Assembly: GCA_009760855.2 (NCBI GenBank)
Contig: WPIO01000092.1
Span: 1,236,501-1,300,500, forward strand
From: Cristatella mucedo
Lineage: Eukaryota > Bryozoa > Phylactolaemata > Cristatellidae
DNA length: 64,000 nt
Reading direction: 5' to 3'
In this document: positions 10,396-22,246 of the stretch, in pieces
Layout of the letters: each line of letters starts with the position of its first letter
Position numbering within the stretch: the first letter of the stretch is position 1
Made by a program: the position numbers and the translations under genes
Notes under the pieces: generated by a model
What the model was told of the DNA's origin: nothing
Database searches by the model: none
The model's input: the letters and a program-made list of their open reading frames with translations, nothing else

Positions 10396-12917
10396 TACTC
10401 GGTGCACGCTACGGACAGTAACCCTTCTGGTACAGCCCAACCTGTCTTGTAAGCAAACTAGGAAACTTCGTGAAGCCGCCTTAAAGTCCCATCAGGAATG
10501 ATGTCATTATGAAGTCTCCAATCGACTACAATCCACTTAAGCCTTCAATGAACGACTTCCAGTACCTTCCTTGCCGTATGACTAGCTGCTCACTAGAGAA
10601 GATGGCTGATCCCTCTCCGGCGGGGATCGGGAGTTAAGTGCTGCCAAGTCCTCGGGCGATGAAGGAATGCGTGGAAAAGCGATGGAATCCGCTCCCATGC
10701 GAGTTTGACGATTCTTATCCGTCGTTCGACATTTGTCAGGGTTCGCTATGCAGAAGTAGCACTTAAGCGAGTGGTCAGTCGGTCCCAACCCAAATCCGCT
10801 GGTTATTTAACTGTATGGCTCCCTTTTCTACCCTGCACCAGCCAGTAGACGTGGTTATATAAATAAATAAATGGAAGTCCACATATTATCCCATATTGAG
10901 CAAGAAAACATGTCAAGCCAGCAGCACTAGTCCGCCCTACTTTCACGAGTTCTTTTGCTGCGTTCGAATATGAAATGAGATGCCCGTGGCTCGTCTCGAT
11001 AAAAAGGCATGTCGACGTATTTGCAGGCCTTACATAAATCAACAGTCGCATTCACAGAGTAGGTTTTCGCTGTTGTCTTGATAAGCGGCCCACACAACTA
11101 GCAAAATGCATCTGCTGGGTGCAACCAATCTCTTGATGCAACGCCAATAAAATATGGCTATTTACTATTCTTTTAATTTGCAATAGCATCAACTAAAGTC
11201 GTCGCTTAAGGGAGCTACACTTATAGGCTTATATGGATACTACTCAGTAAATAGAGTGCTGTGCCAGCCTAACCATCACTAATTCGGGTAGTTGCACAAT
11301 GTGTGCGATCTGTGCCATTCTGATGTTAGCAACGTGCCAAACAAGAAAACTAGATAATTTCAAAATATCCTATCGCGACCACAGAAGCCAAGCTTCTGTG
11401 AAGGAACCATACCGATTTTCTATTCACTTTAGGAATAAGAAATTAACAAAAACAATGAGTACCAAGAACAAAATATAAACTGAAACCTGTTGTCTAGTGC
11501 TAACGGCAAGACTGACAGCTTACTGTTGCAGGTGTAAAGTAATAAGGTTCAAAGGACTGAATCAAGAACATAAACCGTCTCGAAATGAGCTAGCAGGCCA
11601 ATAAATCAAGGCTACTTCACGCCAGTCTTCACTGAACGTGGGTTTTACGTAAAACAGAGAAGCCTATCTCGATAAAGACTGCAATTGTAAGGCAGTTAAA
11701 GAACTTCAGCCGGGCTGGGTAGCTATCAGGCCTCCCACTAGAAATATTAGCTCTTTAAAAATTTTATTGCCATACCTCTCATGGCTTTGAAAATTAATAC
11801 GGCCTTACGAGTCAAATTGCCCCGTGCAAAAATCGTTAATGGGGTTCTTACGTCATTGCTACTACACAAAAAGTGACCAAATTTTGACCGGTAAAAAAAT
11901 CAGTAAGATGCTGACTAACCACTAAGATTTGCCCATTCTCATTTTAAAGTGCTACGGATGTTATTTCAGAATAACCAAGTACCTTCTTGAATGAATTCAT
12001 CGAACGGCTGGCATTCGGTCCAATGAGCTATTATCAGTCATGCATTATGAAAAATCAAAGGCTATCAATCGTAGAATCGAATACCGAACACAGCCACTAT
12101 CTCCGATATATACTAGAAATGAGACAGCATGCAACGGCAGAGTCAGTAATGCTAGGGTCGAAATGGCAATTCAGTTGCATTTACAAATGAATAGTATGTT
12201 ACAAAAATATATAATGCCAGTGACATGCATTGAGCTGCAAAAAGCATCACGATTTCTCAAAGGCTAAAAATAAGCACATTCCTTTTGTTCGTAGTAAGTC
12301 AATTGTTGATGTCGATCACCAAGGCCACTAAGGTATGGAGATCAGTTGGCATTTTCCGGCATTTTACATGGCGAGCACGAAACAATCAACAGTCGAACTA
12401 AATCAAGCAAAGAAAATCAAATATGCTGCATTCGAATTGAGTAGCTGTGACCATTAGTCGCAGAGCACCAGCAAGTTCTGGAGGCGCTCTGCATGCGACC
12501 ATAAATTAGATGGAAACTAGCCAATATAAAAAAAAATCTACATCAACGGCTTCTTTTCACATCCGAATCTCTGTTTTAAGCTCCTGGCAGACAGGCAACG
12601 ATAGCACATCTATTGTACCTTCCCCTTTACTGGTCACCATCCCGACGACGACGAGCTTCACGGCACGATTGCGACTACAGATGAAGGCGATGTGATAACA
12701 GTGAATTATCCGTCATAAGTCACCAAGAGCTTTACCACGCACTGCACACAGTTGAGTTTGTGATTTATGTGGCTCTCACAGGTTCATGCATGTTGCATTT
12801 GCATGTGCAGTACAGCGGGCTTTCAGATGTTTCAGGTAGTCCAGCATGACTGAAGATATGGCTTGATTGATCACAGACGACGGCAGCCAGCCCTGCAGTA
12901 ATAAGAACGATCCGTGA
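10396..12917. other. 2.5 kb downstream of the STARD3-like gene, nothing recognised
   Basis: No exon or RNA gene found. It may hold the 3' UTR of the STARD3-like gene, which is transcribed from right to left: candidate AATAAA signals exist on the - strand (TTTATT on +, for example near 11762) but none is close to the stop codon. A GC-richer island lies at 10580-10800. Confidence 0.35.
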
Positions 12918-13015
12918 TGATAATAATAGTAATAAAAATAACGATAATATTAATACATTTGTTAAAGCACTCTCAGAGAACTTAATCTCTTTCTAGGCAC
13001 TTCACATTCGCTCAA
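12918..13015 (-). mobile_element. LINE-A tail-only copy
   Basis: Only the last 100 bp: (ATT)n-like tail, AAGCACTCTCAGAGAACTTA and the second stem arm. It lies just downstream of the STARD3-like stop codon. Confidence 0.65.
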
Positions 13016-13097
13016 GAGTGCTACTTAGACTGTCGTCCGTTTGCAAGATGGCTTGAGTCCAAGTGGCTGTAGGCAGTGTGGAAAGTCTGCATGAAAA

Positions 13098-13403
13098 TTA
13101 CAAACTCATCACGACAGCGATCATGAAATGCAGCAGCTTGTGACTAGTAGAATAAGACGTGTGCCACAAGAGCGAGACTGCAATCCATATCATGAGAAAC
13201 CATGCTGCTGGTGGGAAGAGTATGGGTCTCTCAGTAAGAGGAGCTGTCACAATCCAAAAACTGCAGGTCCAATGACAGCAGCCAAGCAGCAGAAGCAATC
13301 TCTGTTGTGACCGCAGCCCTGAACCGCCATTCAGCCTATCGCCCATTTCAGTGCAGATGGTCATCACGAAATTACGCAGAAGCAACTGACGGTCCACCGA
13401 AAT
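13098..13403 (-). CDS. STARD3-like: STARD3-like exon 11: last START helix plus hydrophobic C-terminal extension
   Basis: Starts after a GGATAAG acceptor (phase 0) with ISVDRQLLLRNFVMTICTEM, which fits the long C-terminal START helix. START proteins of this type normally end within about 35 residues. Here the frame stays open for about 65 more residues, with Leu/Trp/Ile-rich stretches (RLLLLLGCCHW, FLMIWIAVSLLWHT), to a TAA at 13098-13100. Either a real membrane-seeking extension or the exon ends earlier at a donor I did not identify. The acceptor has a poor pyrimidine tract, so the start is less sure than for the other exons. Confidence 0.6.
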   Translation of the reverse strand: MSVDRQLLLRNFVMTICTEMGDRLNGGSGLRSQQRLLLLLGCCHWTCSFWIVTAPLTERPILFPPAAWFLMIWIAVSLLWHTSYSTSHKLLHFMIAVVMSL

Positions 13404-13489
13404 CTTATCCGAAATTCAAATGCTGTTTGTTTCATGCAATAACATGCAACAAAACAAAAACAGTATCAACAATATAGCCAATGCTATAC

Positions 13490-13690
13490 TTTTGTTTACT
13501 TTATTTTATTTATTCACTTGTATTGTTGTTAGACCAACCAAGAGAGACCAACCTCCATAGGGTTTTCTTTCTTTCTTTCAATCTATTTTTCTTTCATCCT
13601 GTGAGATCAATTAAAGCTGGCAGTAGGGTAGCAACTTTTGATCACTCGATGAAGCCTTCATTTACTTCATTTTTCTAATCTTATTTCGAT
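13490..13690. other. AT-rich stretch inside STARD3-like intron 10
   Basis: T-rich sequence with repeated TTTCTTTC; nothing coding recognised. Confidence 0.4.
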
Positions 13691-13694
13691 TATA

Positions 13695-13925
13695 TAAGTT
13701 CCAGACATCCTACTTCTTTGCATTAGGTGATTATAACACTCATTTTGATGACCCAACTGACCACTTATGCAAAGAATTTCGTATTGTGGCTGCATTACAT
13801 TCACTTGAAGTTCATGCACGTGACCTCACTCACAACAACGGCCACATACTAATAAAATGTTCTCCCCAAGATTGTTTGCCATCAATTCATATTAAACTGT
13901 GCAACAAATTTTAAGTTATTGTTTC
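13695..13925 (+). mobile_element. Degenerate LINE endonuclease fragment
   Basis: Plus strand reads LGDYNTHFDDPTDHLCKEF followed by NNGHILI, a decayed form of the GDFN ... GHTLD endonuclease signature. Probably an old LINE-A or relative. Confidence 0.55.
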
Positions 13926-14285
13926 CGCTTAGGTAAAAAGTCTGCTTTTTAACATTGTAAGTATAAAATTGATATAAATAGCAAATGATCAACAAAACTC
14001 ATCTTCGTGGTCAGGACAATATGTTAAAAATCTCAGGTCTTGCTATTAGGCATGGTGGAGACGTCAGGTTTGCACATATAGCATGTCCTATGAAACTAAC
14101 CTAATTAGTGAGAGTTAGGGGGCATAATATTATTGAGCAGTATCCACAGAAGTGCAACAGTACAGGCAACTTCGACAAAATAATTTAGTTTATATTATTG
14201 CACGGTAAGAGAATAGTGAATAGCCATATTTGATTTACGCGTCGTCAAGAAATTGCTAGCAACTACCAGATGCATGTTGCTAGCA

Positions 14286-15485
14286 ATAATAATATAAAAT
14301 AACAAAGCACTTGATAAAGCACCCTCAGAGCACTCAATCTCTTTCTTGGTGCTTTACATTTGCTGCCAGAGAAAAACGATCGAATTGTGAGTGGTATCAT
14401 GCTTGATAAACAACATGAATAACATGGTTAGGGATGAATGCAAATGTGGTTAGTGGCAGCATGCAACAGTGTCAGCACACATAAGCACACCAATGAGGAA
14501 TCACATGGACCTACTAAATGCTGTGATAAGTATGTGCATTTTTAACTTCTTTTCAAATGTGGTCAAGTCAGGGGATGTCGTGTCTCAAGTCGGGAGTAAG
14601 TTCCAAGCTTTGGGAGCATAGGAACTAAAGGCATCGTCTATGAAGGAATTGAGGTTTGTACGAGGTATAGATGAACAGTTTGATTCCGAAAAGCAGGTGG
14701 TACGATGCTTAGCCTGATGGGGGAGTATGTCGGAGAGATAGGCTGGAACCATAGAATGAAGGGACCAAAAAGTGAGCTAAAAAATCTTGAAGTCGATCCG
14801 CTGCTTGACTGGGAACCAGTGCAGGTCGGCGAGAAGTGGTGTGATGTGCGAACTGCGACACTCACGACAGACAAGCCGAGCTGAAGAGTTTTGAACCAAC
14901 TGTAATCGCCTGATTGCACATGCCGGTAGGCCAGCAAGCAGTGAGTTACAGAAGTCATGACGGGATGGACCAACTTAGACGTGGTATCCTTATCTAAACA
15001 AGCCAGAATTTTAGCAACGTTATATAGCTAAAAGTAGGCAGACATGACTGTGGAGTTGATGTGATCGTCTAACGAAAGGTCACTTTGGAACATGACACCT
15101 AGATTTCGAGCTGATTCAACTGGAGATATGCTGGCAGAGCCAATTTTAGCATCTTGAGCGTCAGCCTTTCCAATTTCTGAATAACACTGGGTTTGCCCAT
15201 AACTAATAAGTTAGTTCTATCATCGCTTAGTTTAGATGTCATCAATAAATGAAGCAAGTGAGTTGAGAGAATTTGAGGTGCTCGAAGGCTGAGAGGGATC
15301 AATGCAAAGGTACAACCGAGTGTCATGCGCATAGAAGTGAAAGCCTACATTGTGCTTAGCAATCACATCAGAGAAAGGAAGAGTATAAACAGTGAAAAGA
15401 ATGGAAACAAGCACGGAGACTTGAGATACCCCATATTTCAGAGGTTCCCCGGATGATCTTTCTTCAGTCACATCAATACTGTCTA
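14286..15485 (-). mobile_element. LINE-A copy, 1.2 kb, 5' truncated
   Basis: 3' end with (ATT)-like tail and stem at 14286-14360, then the C-terminal domain, the DDHISS region and part of the RT with FHFYAHDTRLYLC, in which YADD is changed to YAHD. Truncated within the RT near 15485. Confidence 0.85.
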
Positions 15486-15539
15486 ATTGAGGAAAGTTGG
15501 ACCGTCCATATACCTTTTCGTTTGCACTGATATAAATAA

Positions 15540-15543
15540 ATAA

Positions 15544-15574
<31 letters not shown>

Positions 15575-15600
15575 AGCATACATATATATATATACATAAA
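15540..15600. repeat. (AT)n microsatellite with TAAA border
   Basis: TAAATAAATAAA followed by about 45 bp of alternating AT with one interruption; it ends 19 bp from STARD3-like exon 10. Confidence 0.9.
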
Positions 15601-15618
15601 CGACCGTTTCCATCATAC

Positions 15619-15811
15619 CTTCAAGTCCGTGTCAAGGAGTGACTCGATCTGACACTTGTTTGATCCTATGTCACGAATCCTCGTCAAACCCGGACGTTGC
15701 TCACCACGGACATGACCATTTTGATCCGGCATCACCGAATACAGTATTGACACAAACGCAGAGACACGCCAGCCGTCTTTCTGGACGTTGTGCATTACGT
15801 AGACAAAATCT
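15619..15811 (-). CDS. STARD3-like: STARD3-like exon 10: C-terminal half of START domain
   Basis: Acceptor TTTTACTTTCAG, then A completing an Arg codon and DFVYVMHNVQKDGWRVSAF, matching the START 'RDFV' strand. Continues through PDQNGHVRGEQRPG and ends LLDTDLK, equivalent to the conserved (N/D)TDLKG loop, followed by donor GTATGA. 193 nt, entering in phase 2 and leaving in phase 0. Confidence 0.88.
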
Positions 15812-16098
15812 CTGAAAGTAAAAGCAAAGTAGTGAGTAGCTTACTAACAGCCTCATTCATAAAGATGCAGAAGAGCCTTACTGATATTCTCTTCTCTTGC
15901 AGGAGCAGTACAGAATAAACTAGGCTTCAAACATGGGACCTGAGTGCAAAGTGCGAGAGCCTTCAACCACTGAGCAAAGACCAGTGGTTGAAGTATCTGT
16001 GTTCATCGAAAAATCTGCAAATGTTCACAAATTATGCAAAGATGTCAAACATTTGTGGAAAAAACTATAACATTGATAGCCTTTGAATTGCTGAAATA

Positions 16099-16176
16099 AC
16101 CCGAATAGGCTTGAATTGCTATCTAGGGTTAAAGGAAACCCGAATAGGTTTGAATTGCTATCTAGGTTTAAAGGAA
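16099..16176. repeat. 39-bp tandem duplication
   Basis: Two copies of a unit beginning ACCCGAATAGG and containing GAATTGCTATCTAGG, differing at about three positions. Confidence 0.85.
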
Positions 16177-16370
16177 ATCCTTTGTTGCCACTGGCAGCTT
16201 GTGGATAATTGAAGTACTTTAATCGAGGGCACAAGTTCTTTGCAGACCCTACTTTATGATAGGCAACTTGCTAAACACACCGACCAGCTGAGCACTAAGG
16301 TGAGCCTGACTGGCGAGCCACGACTTTAAGCCAAGTCTACACTGCTCGGTTTCCCTCGGTCTCTGAGGCC

Positions 16371-16700
16371 TATGACACCAGCTCCTGGGGATATTCATTT
16401 CCGGACAGTAATGTATGCCGATGCCGTATCTCTTGCGGACGATGACGACTCTCCAGCGGACGATGCCCGTTATATTTCGAACGATACCGTTTCTTTTGCG
16501 GAACATGCTGTGCCCAAACTATACCCTGCACGCGTCGATGCCGCATGCTCTAGTGACTCCTATGCGTTTCGCCAAGCCATTTCTCCTGCGGTTGTAGCTT
16601 TCTTTCTTGAAACGAAACCCTGTCTAAAGCGTGAAGCAAGGATGCAAAACCGGAGGACCAATAATAATTCCCTTAAATGCCCATGTCCTTTTATTTAATG
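16371..16700 (+). other. Unassigned open stretch with a repeated CGGACGATG motif
   Basis: Intronic to the STARD3-like gene. A 108-codon + strand frame carries imperfect repeats of GCGGACGATG/GCGGAACATG, giving an acidic peptide (SLADDDDSPADDARY). The - strand is also open. No family recognised; more likely repeat-derived than a gene. Confidence 0.3.
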
Positions 16701-16724
16701 GAATGGCAAAAGAATATAGCAAGT

Positions 16725-18892
16725 AATAATAATAATAATAAGATAAAGAATGCACTTGATAAAGCGCCCTCAGGGAACTCACTCTCTCTCTCTCTCTCTA
16801 GGCGCTTTACATTTGCTGCAAAGGGAAATGCAATTGAATGGTAAGTAAAATCATGCTTGAAAAACAAACGAAATGAATAACATGGTTAGGGGTGACATGC
16901 ACAGGCTCAGCATGCAAATGTGGTTAGTGGCAGCATGCACAGTGTCAACACGCATAAGCACATGAATGACGAATCACAGGCACCCACTAAAATGCTGTCC
17001 TAAAGAGGTGTGTTTTTAAGTTCCTTTTAAATGTGGTCAGGTCAGGGGATGTTCTGACGCAGGTCGGGAGGGAGTTCCAGGCTGTGGGAGCATACGAACT
17101 AAATGCACGGTCTCCAAAGGATTTGAGGTTTGTACGGGGTATTTGTAGACTGTTGGATTCCGAAAAGCGGGTGGTACGATGCTTGGCCTGATGGGGGAGT
17201 ATATCTGAGAGATAGGCTGGAGCCAAAAAATGAAGTGACCTAAAAGTGAGCGACAAAACCTTGAAGTCAATCCGTTGCTTGACTGGTAGCCAGTGCAGGT
17301 CGGCGAGAAGTGGAGTAATGTGGCAACTGCGACGCTCACGACAGACAAGCCTAGCTGCAGGTTTTGCACGTTTTGCACCAGCTGCAATCGCCTGATCGCA
17401 CATGCTGGTAGGTCAGTAAGCAGTGAGCTGCAGAAGTCGAGACGGGATGTCACGAATGCATGGACCAACTTGGACGTGGTATCCTTATCTAAACAAGCCC
17501 GAATTTTAGCAATATTATGAAGCTGAAAACAGGCAGATTTGACTGTGGAGCTGATATGGTCGTCTAACGAGAGGTCGGTTTGGAATATGACACCTAGATT
17601 TCGAGCTGATTCAACTGGAGATATGCTGGCAGAGCCAATTTTGAGAGTCAGCCTTTCCAATTTCTGAATCAAATTTTGTTTGCCCATAGCTATCAAGTTA
17701 GTTTTATCATCGTTTAGTTTTAGAAAATTTGCTGCCATTCATGTGCGGATGTCATCAATACATGCAGCAAGTGAGTTTAAAGAATTTTAGGTGCTCAACG
17801 GCTGGGAGGGTTCAAAGCAACGGTACAACTGAGTGTCATCCACACAGAAGTGAAAGCCTAGATTGTGCTTGGCAATCACATCAGCAAGAGGGAGAGTATA
17901 AACCGTGAAAAGAACCGGACCTAGCATGGAGCCCTGAGGTACGTCTTATTTTAGAGGTACCTTAGATGATCTTTGTCCATTCACGTCAATACTCTGGAGT
18001 CTCCCACTGAGATAGGACCTGAACCACTGCAGAGCAGTGCCAGTGATGCCCAGGCGAGATGAGAGGCGCATTAGAAGAACTTTGTGATCGATGGTATCAA
18101 AAGCTGCCGTAAGATCGAGCACAACAAGCAGAGACCCTCTACCCATGTCTGCATTCCTAAGTAGTTCGTTGTATACCCTAAGCAATGCTGACTCTGTGGA
18201 GTGATTAGCTCTAAAGCCAGACTGGAACTTACTAGCAAGGTGTGAGGTTTCGATATATGAGTTTAGCTGGTCCGCAACGACCAGTTCCAGTGTCTTTGAT
18301 AGGAATGGTAGAAGGGAGACTGGGCGGTAGTTGCTCAAGTTCTCTTGGTCTAGTGTAGCTTTCTTGAGAAGTGGCCTCACTACAGCTTTTTTGAATGGTG
18401 CTGGGACATGACCTGAGGCTAATGCCATATTAATAATGTTAGTTATGCATGGCAGTAGTAGATCAATTGCAGTGTATGAGCAGGACAGTGGGAATAGGGT
18501 CCAGAGGACTTGTTGTCTTCTTTGATTGAGATACAAGCTTCAGGACTGATCACTAGTGACCTGCTTAAATGTAGACATTGAGGTACAGCCAGGAATCAGG
18601 GAACATCATTCTAGTGGAGATGTTGTCATCGCAGGGATGGATTCCCCGATCTTGTCTATCTTCTGCACAAAGGATCGAGAGAAGCGATCGGCTAGATCAT
18701 CACAAGGATCATCAGGTAAGGAGCTAATCTGGGAGCGGTTGAAGAAATGATTTATCGTCGACATCAGCATTTTTGGATTGTGCATCTGTGATTCAACAAT
18801 GTTTCTATAGAAGCTAGACTTTGCCTTTGCTAGGATCGATTGGTACGACCAACAGTAGTCTTCATATGCCTGTCGATGGACAATCAGTCAAG
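16725..18892 (-). mobile_element. LINE-A, 2.2-kb copy
   Basis: 3' end at 16725-16815 with (AAT)n and a (CT)n expansion inside the stem loop. Then the C-terminal domain, the DDHISS region, RT with a broken catalytic segment around 17850-17900, and RT fingers (NLSNYRPVSLLPFLSKTLEL). The 5' end is in the pre-RT region near 18892. Frameshifts near 17400 and 17750. Confidence 0.88.
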
Positions 18893-18978
18893 TCAAGTCA
18901 AGTATTTGTATATCCTTAAGCTTTAGTGGGGGGGGGGGTACCGAAAGAGCTCCGGTTAAGGGGACGAATTTAGCTCAC

Positions 18979-19095
18979 AACTCATTTGTATAGTGTCCTA
19001 AGAGAACTATTCAGAAGCTTAAATGAGTATGACACTGAGCTCAAGGCCACGACCTCGGCCAGACTTTGATCAGCGGTCGGGGCGAGCTCAAATTA
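18979..19095 (-). mobile_element. SINE-1, partial copy d
   Basis: Tail (ACTCATTTGTATAGTGTCCT) and part of the head (GAGCTCGCCCCGACC on the - strand) are present; the B-box region is damaged and the A-box end is lost. Confidence 0.6.
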
Positions 19096-19344
19096 AATAA
19101 ATATATATCCCTACGAAGGAGCTAACGAGTGGACATTGGCGATAAGTTAAGCATGACTCCTCAGACAGCAAAGTCACATGACAACCGATGGGCGATGCAG
19201 GGATGTAAAGCAGCCATTGTAGTCTGGATTATGCATCCTCAATATTATTTTTCAATATTTTATCCATCAAGGTTATTTTCCTTTCGTGCCCGATTTATAT
19301 CGCAATTTTAATTTACAGACAGTTTTCGGATCGAATATGTTTTG

Positions 19345-19605
19345 ACTTACTTCCCTATTTCTGCCCTGTCGAGCTTAAGCTCAGATTGCCTAGAGACGTT
19401 TGTAGTACAGACAGATGGGATTTTAAAATATAGAATACAATCTGGGTGTCTTGTTTTCCAAAACGACATTTCACTAGATGACCACACAAGGTCCATAAAT
19501 CAAGTCTGCCTACTTTTAACTAAGTCACATTGCAAAAAAGTAGCTGTGCTTATGTAAGGACACCATAGCCAAGCTAGCCAATGCATTTGTGACCTTTACC
19601 TAGTC
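19345..19605 (+). mobile_element. LINE-A degenerate fragment
   Basis: Contains relics of FQNDISLDDHTRSINQVCLL and of the KDTTSKLVHAFVT region. No intact frame. Confidence 0.55.
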
Positions 19606-19801
19606 AGAAATATATTCTCACTTTTGTCATTCCCATTCAAGTCACTTACATGAGTGGTGGGCATGTAGCCCAGCAAGTACAACAATTTATCTGATCATAT
19701 CGTGAAGGTGAGTTCCAAATGGAATTTAAAGCTAAACAGTCCAAGGACCTGCTCTGCTTCAGGTTTGCAATGACCTTCCGAACAATGCTGATCACGGCAT
19801 G

Positions 19802-19910
<109 letters not shown>

Positions 19911-20056
19911 CTATTGCCAACCAGACATTTCTGTAGCACCAATATGGATATGCCTAGGTATCACTCTTACAGTGCTAAGCTGGACTGGGTCCTACCTCGG
20001 CAGAAGACAGGTCAGAGCACTGACGTAAGTAAATGTCAACCAGTGATCCAAGGACC

Positions 20057-20064
20057 CCTTAAAA
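20057..20064. repeat. 8-bp target-site duplication, left copy
   Basis: CCTTAAAA immediately before the hAT element; the identical octamer follows it at 20310-20317. Confidence 0.85.
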
Positions 20065-20309
20065 CAGCTGTTCTCAACCTGTGGGTTTGGGGGTCGAACG
20101 ACCCTTTCACAAAGGTCGCCTAAGACCATCGGAAAACATGCCTTTCCACATTTCACACACAATGATTTTATGGCTGGGAGTCACCACAACTTGAGAAATA
20201 ATAATAATTATGATAAACTTGATATAGTGCCCTCAGAGAACTCAATCTCTTTCTAAGCGCTTTACATTTGGCGTATTAAAGGCATTATTAGACTAGTTGA
20301 GAATCACTA
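20065..20309 (+). mobile_element. Non-autonomous hAT element, SPIN-like
   Basis: Begins CAGCTGTTCTCAACCTGTGG and ends TAGTTGAGAATCACTA: imperfect inverted termini of the CAGTGGTTCTCAACC type. Internal GGTCGAACGACCC and GGTCGCCTAAGACCATCGG match what I know of SPIN (Space Invaders) elements, hAT transposons known for horizontal transfer between distant animals. A perfect 8-bp duplication flanks it. About 80 bp of LINE-A tail is inserted at roughly 20198-20278. No transposase is encoded. Confidence 0.85.
20198..20278 (-). mobile_element. LINE-A tail-only insertion inside the hAT element
   Basis: AATAATAATAATTATGATAA then the CTCAGAGAACTCAATCTCTT segment and AAGCGCTTTACATTT, the last roughly 75 bp of LINE-A on the - strand. 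Confidence 0.8.
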
Positions 20310-20317
20310 CCTTAAAA
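20310..20317. repeat. 8-bp target-site duplication, right copy
   Basis: CCTTAAAA directly after the right terminus of the hAT element. Confidence 0.85.
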
Positions 20318-20539
20318 GTATGGGGAAAGTAGGCAACTTAGGCTTTGCTCAGAGGCTCTCTTCTAATCACTCTGCATACTCTATATACTTTCCCTTTGGC
20401 CGACACCAATGCCAAATGCGATATTGGCTTTCAGTTCAAGGCCGGTGAAAGCCAGCTGCACTTATCCTTTTGACATTTCTTAGACTTGTTCCTCATCCAA
20501 CTGACTAAATTCATTTGCAGCCTGCGACGTAGGCAATTG

Positions 20540-20955
20540 AATGGCCACTAGCCTTCTGAAGGTTAAAGACGATAAGACTAATCTAATAGCTATGGGAAAG
20601 CCCAGTGTCATCCTCAAGTTGCAAGACCTCTTACTCAAGATTGGTCCATGTCGCATCACTGCAGCAATGTCTGCCTGTAATCTGGGTTTGCTAGTCCAAA
20701 ACAACTTGTCATAGGATAAGCACATTAATTCCACTGTCAAGTCATCCTACATTCAGCCAAGGAACTTGACCCAACTTATGGTCTGCTTCGAAAGATAGAC
20801 AGGAGACAAACTTGTTCGTATGGTTGGGACGTTGCATCTGGATTAATGCAATTCTCTTTCTTTAGGACTCCGGCTAGTACCCTTAATCATCTGCAACTGG
20901 TGAAATACTCAGTAGCTCGGCCGGTCTGTTGCCGATGACGTACACTCAGGTGCCA
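20540..20955 (+). mobile_element. LINE, degenerate reverse-transcriptase to C-terminal fragment
   Basis: Relics of NDDKTNLLVMGKPSVI-type sequence (GACGATAAGACTAATCTAAT, then GGGAAAGCCCAGTGTCATC) and of the LDKDTTSK region. Strongly diverged from LINE-A; could be a sister family. Confidence 0.5.
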
Positions 20956-20959
20956 TATA

Positions 20960-21300
20960 ATCCTCACAGTACGCCTGCAGCTGCTGTGGCTGCAAATTCA
21001 TTCAGGTAGCAAGAAGGTTTTCTATTACACTAAGCACACCAAAGTTAAGTACAAAAGTATTTATTGAAAGCCCAAAAGAACACATAAGCTTTTCGTGAGT
21101 ATGCGTGCAGTGTGACGTTGTCCCACCACGATGCTTAATGAACTCTCTTGTCTGGAAAGGTACAGGGGCCACCAGCTTCGGGGCTGTCCCTTCTGCTGTA
21201 GCCCATTCTAGCGAGCCCGAGTTTTACTGAAAAGGTCGGCTACTGGTGCAGGCTGAGTCAAAAAGTACTTCGCCTGTCTGGCAGTCTGCTTAGGATTACT
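20960..21300 (+). repeat. Dispersed repeat Rep-R, copy 1
   Basis: Shares blocks in the same order with 38940-39420: GCTGTGGCTG(C/T)AAATT near its left side and GAGTTTTACTGAAAAGGTCG plus CTACTGG near its right. No coding capacity recognised. Confidence 0.55.
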
Positions 21301-21872
21301 ATCCTGATGTCGAACGTAACGAACCCCAACGGAGTTTTTGAGCCTCGACATCCGCTGTTCTTGACCACAATGATTTGAGCAGAGTCGAGTACTCTTTAGA
21401 GCTGGCACCCAGGCACCCAGGGCCAGACCAGTAGCACGGACGGTCGAAGGAAAACACATAACACAAACAGCCCATAGTATAACAACTGTAGACATCTAAA
21501 AAAAAATGACTGTGTCCACAGCAGTTTTCGAATCCCTGGCGAATGCTTAAATGAATTTGGCAAAGGCCTACTACTGGCATGTACCAAGTTATGGGCAATG
21601 AAGGCACCATCGTGCTCAGACCTTCATCATCCTCACACCTCCTCTCCCTCAGCTTTGGCAGCATGACCGGCAGGCACTGCTAAGTTTGTGAGCCTCCCAC
21701 TGTAAACCTCGCGTGAGCACGCAGCCAGTGTGTCTCAAATCTGGTAACTCGTGGTGTAGGGTCAAAGGTGTCGGGTCAAAGGACCTAGTAGGAATGGGCC
21801 TGGCAGCATATCAAAAAACGACAAACGCTTCACGCTGTCTTGCAAACAGTGGCAACCAGAACATTGGCTTAC

Positions 21873-22048
21873 CTGCTCGACACCAAGCCTCCAACAGCTG
21901 CATTAGCTACGTTGTACATCACCATGGTGCTCTCTCCGACCGGCAGAAGGATGCGGACTTCCGAGAGCGTAGGGTTCCACTCGGGAGTGCTCTCACACTC
22001 ATCAACAATGACCGAGTATACACTTTGGGCACTAGTGTCTATAGTTGC
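21873..22048 (-). CDS. STARD3-like: STARD3-like exon 9: central START domain
   Basis: Acceptor in a pyrimidine-rich stretch ending CATAG, phase 0. It carries STPEWNPTLSEVRILLPVG (the conserved Trp-Asn segment of START) and NAAVGGLVSS, ending AG before donor GTAAGC, so that AG plus A of exon 10 makes the Arg of the START 'SPRDFV' motif. 176 nt. Confidence 0.9.
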
Positions 22049-22246
22049 CTATGACGGTGACAGATGAATGAACAAATGAGCAAATCGCTGCAACAGCAGA
22101 CAGCAAAACTGGTTCAGGCAACGAAAGCCGAGCATAACTTGCAGAAGCAACTTCACTGATGGCCTGCAAAGGCATGCACATGCCCATGCTCACAAACGCA
22201 AGCGCCACCAGCAAGCCAGCTCGGATATTCCACTCACGTGCTCAGA

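Noticed and set aside
10580-10800. Stretch resembling part of 5S rRNA (GGGATCGGGAGTTAAGTGCT)
   Set aside because: The match does not extend to the rest of the 5S sequence or its internal promoter.
21299-21664. Open - strand frame thought to be a START exon
   Set aside because: It overlaps Rep-R and has no conserved START residue in any single frame.
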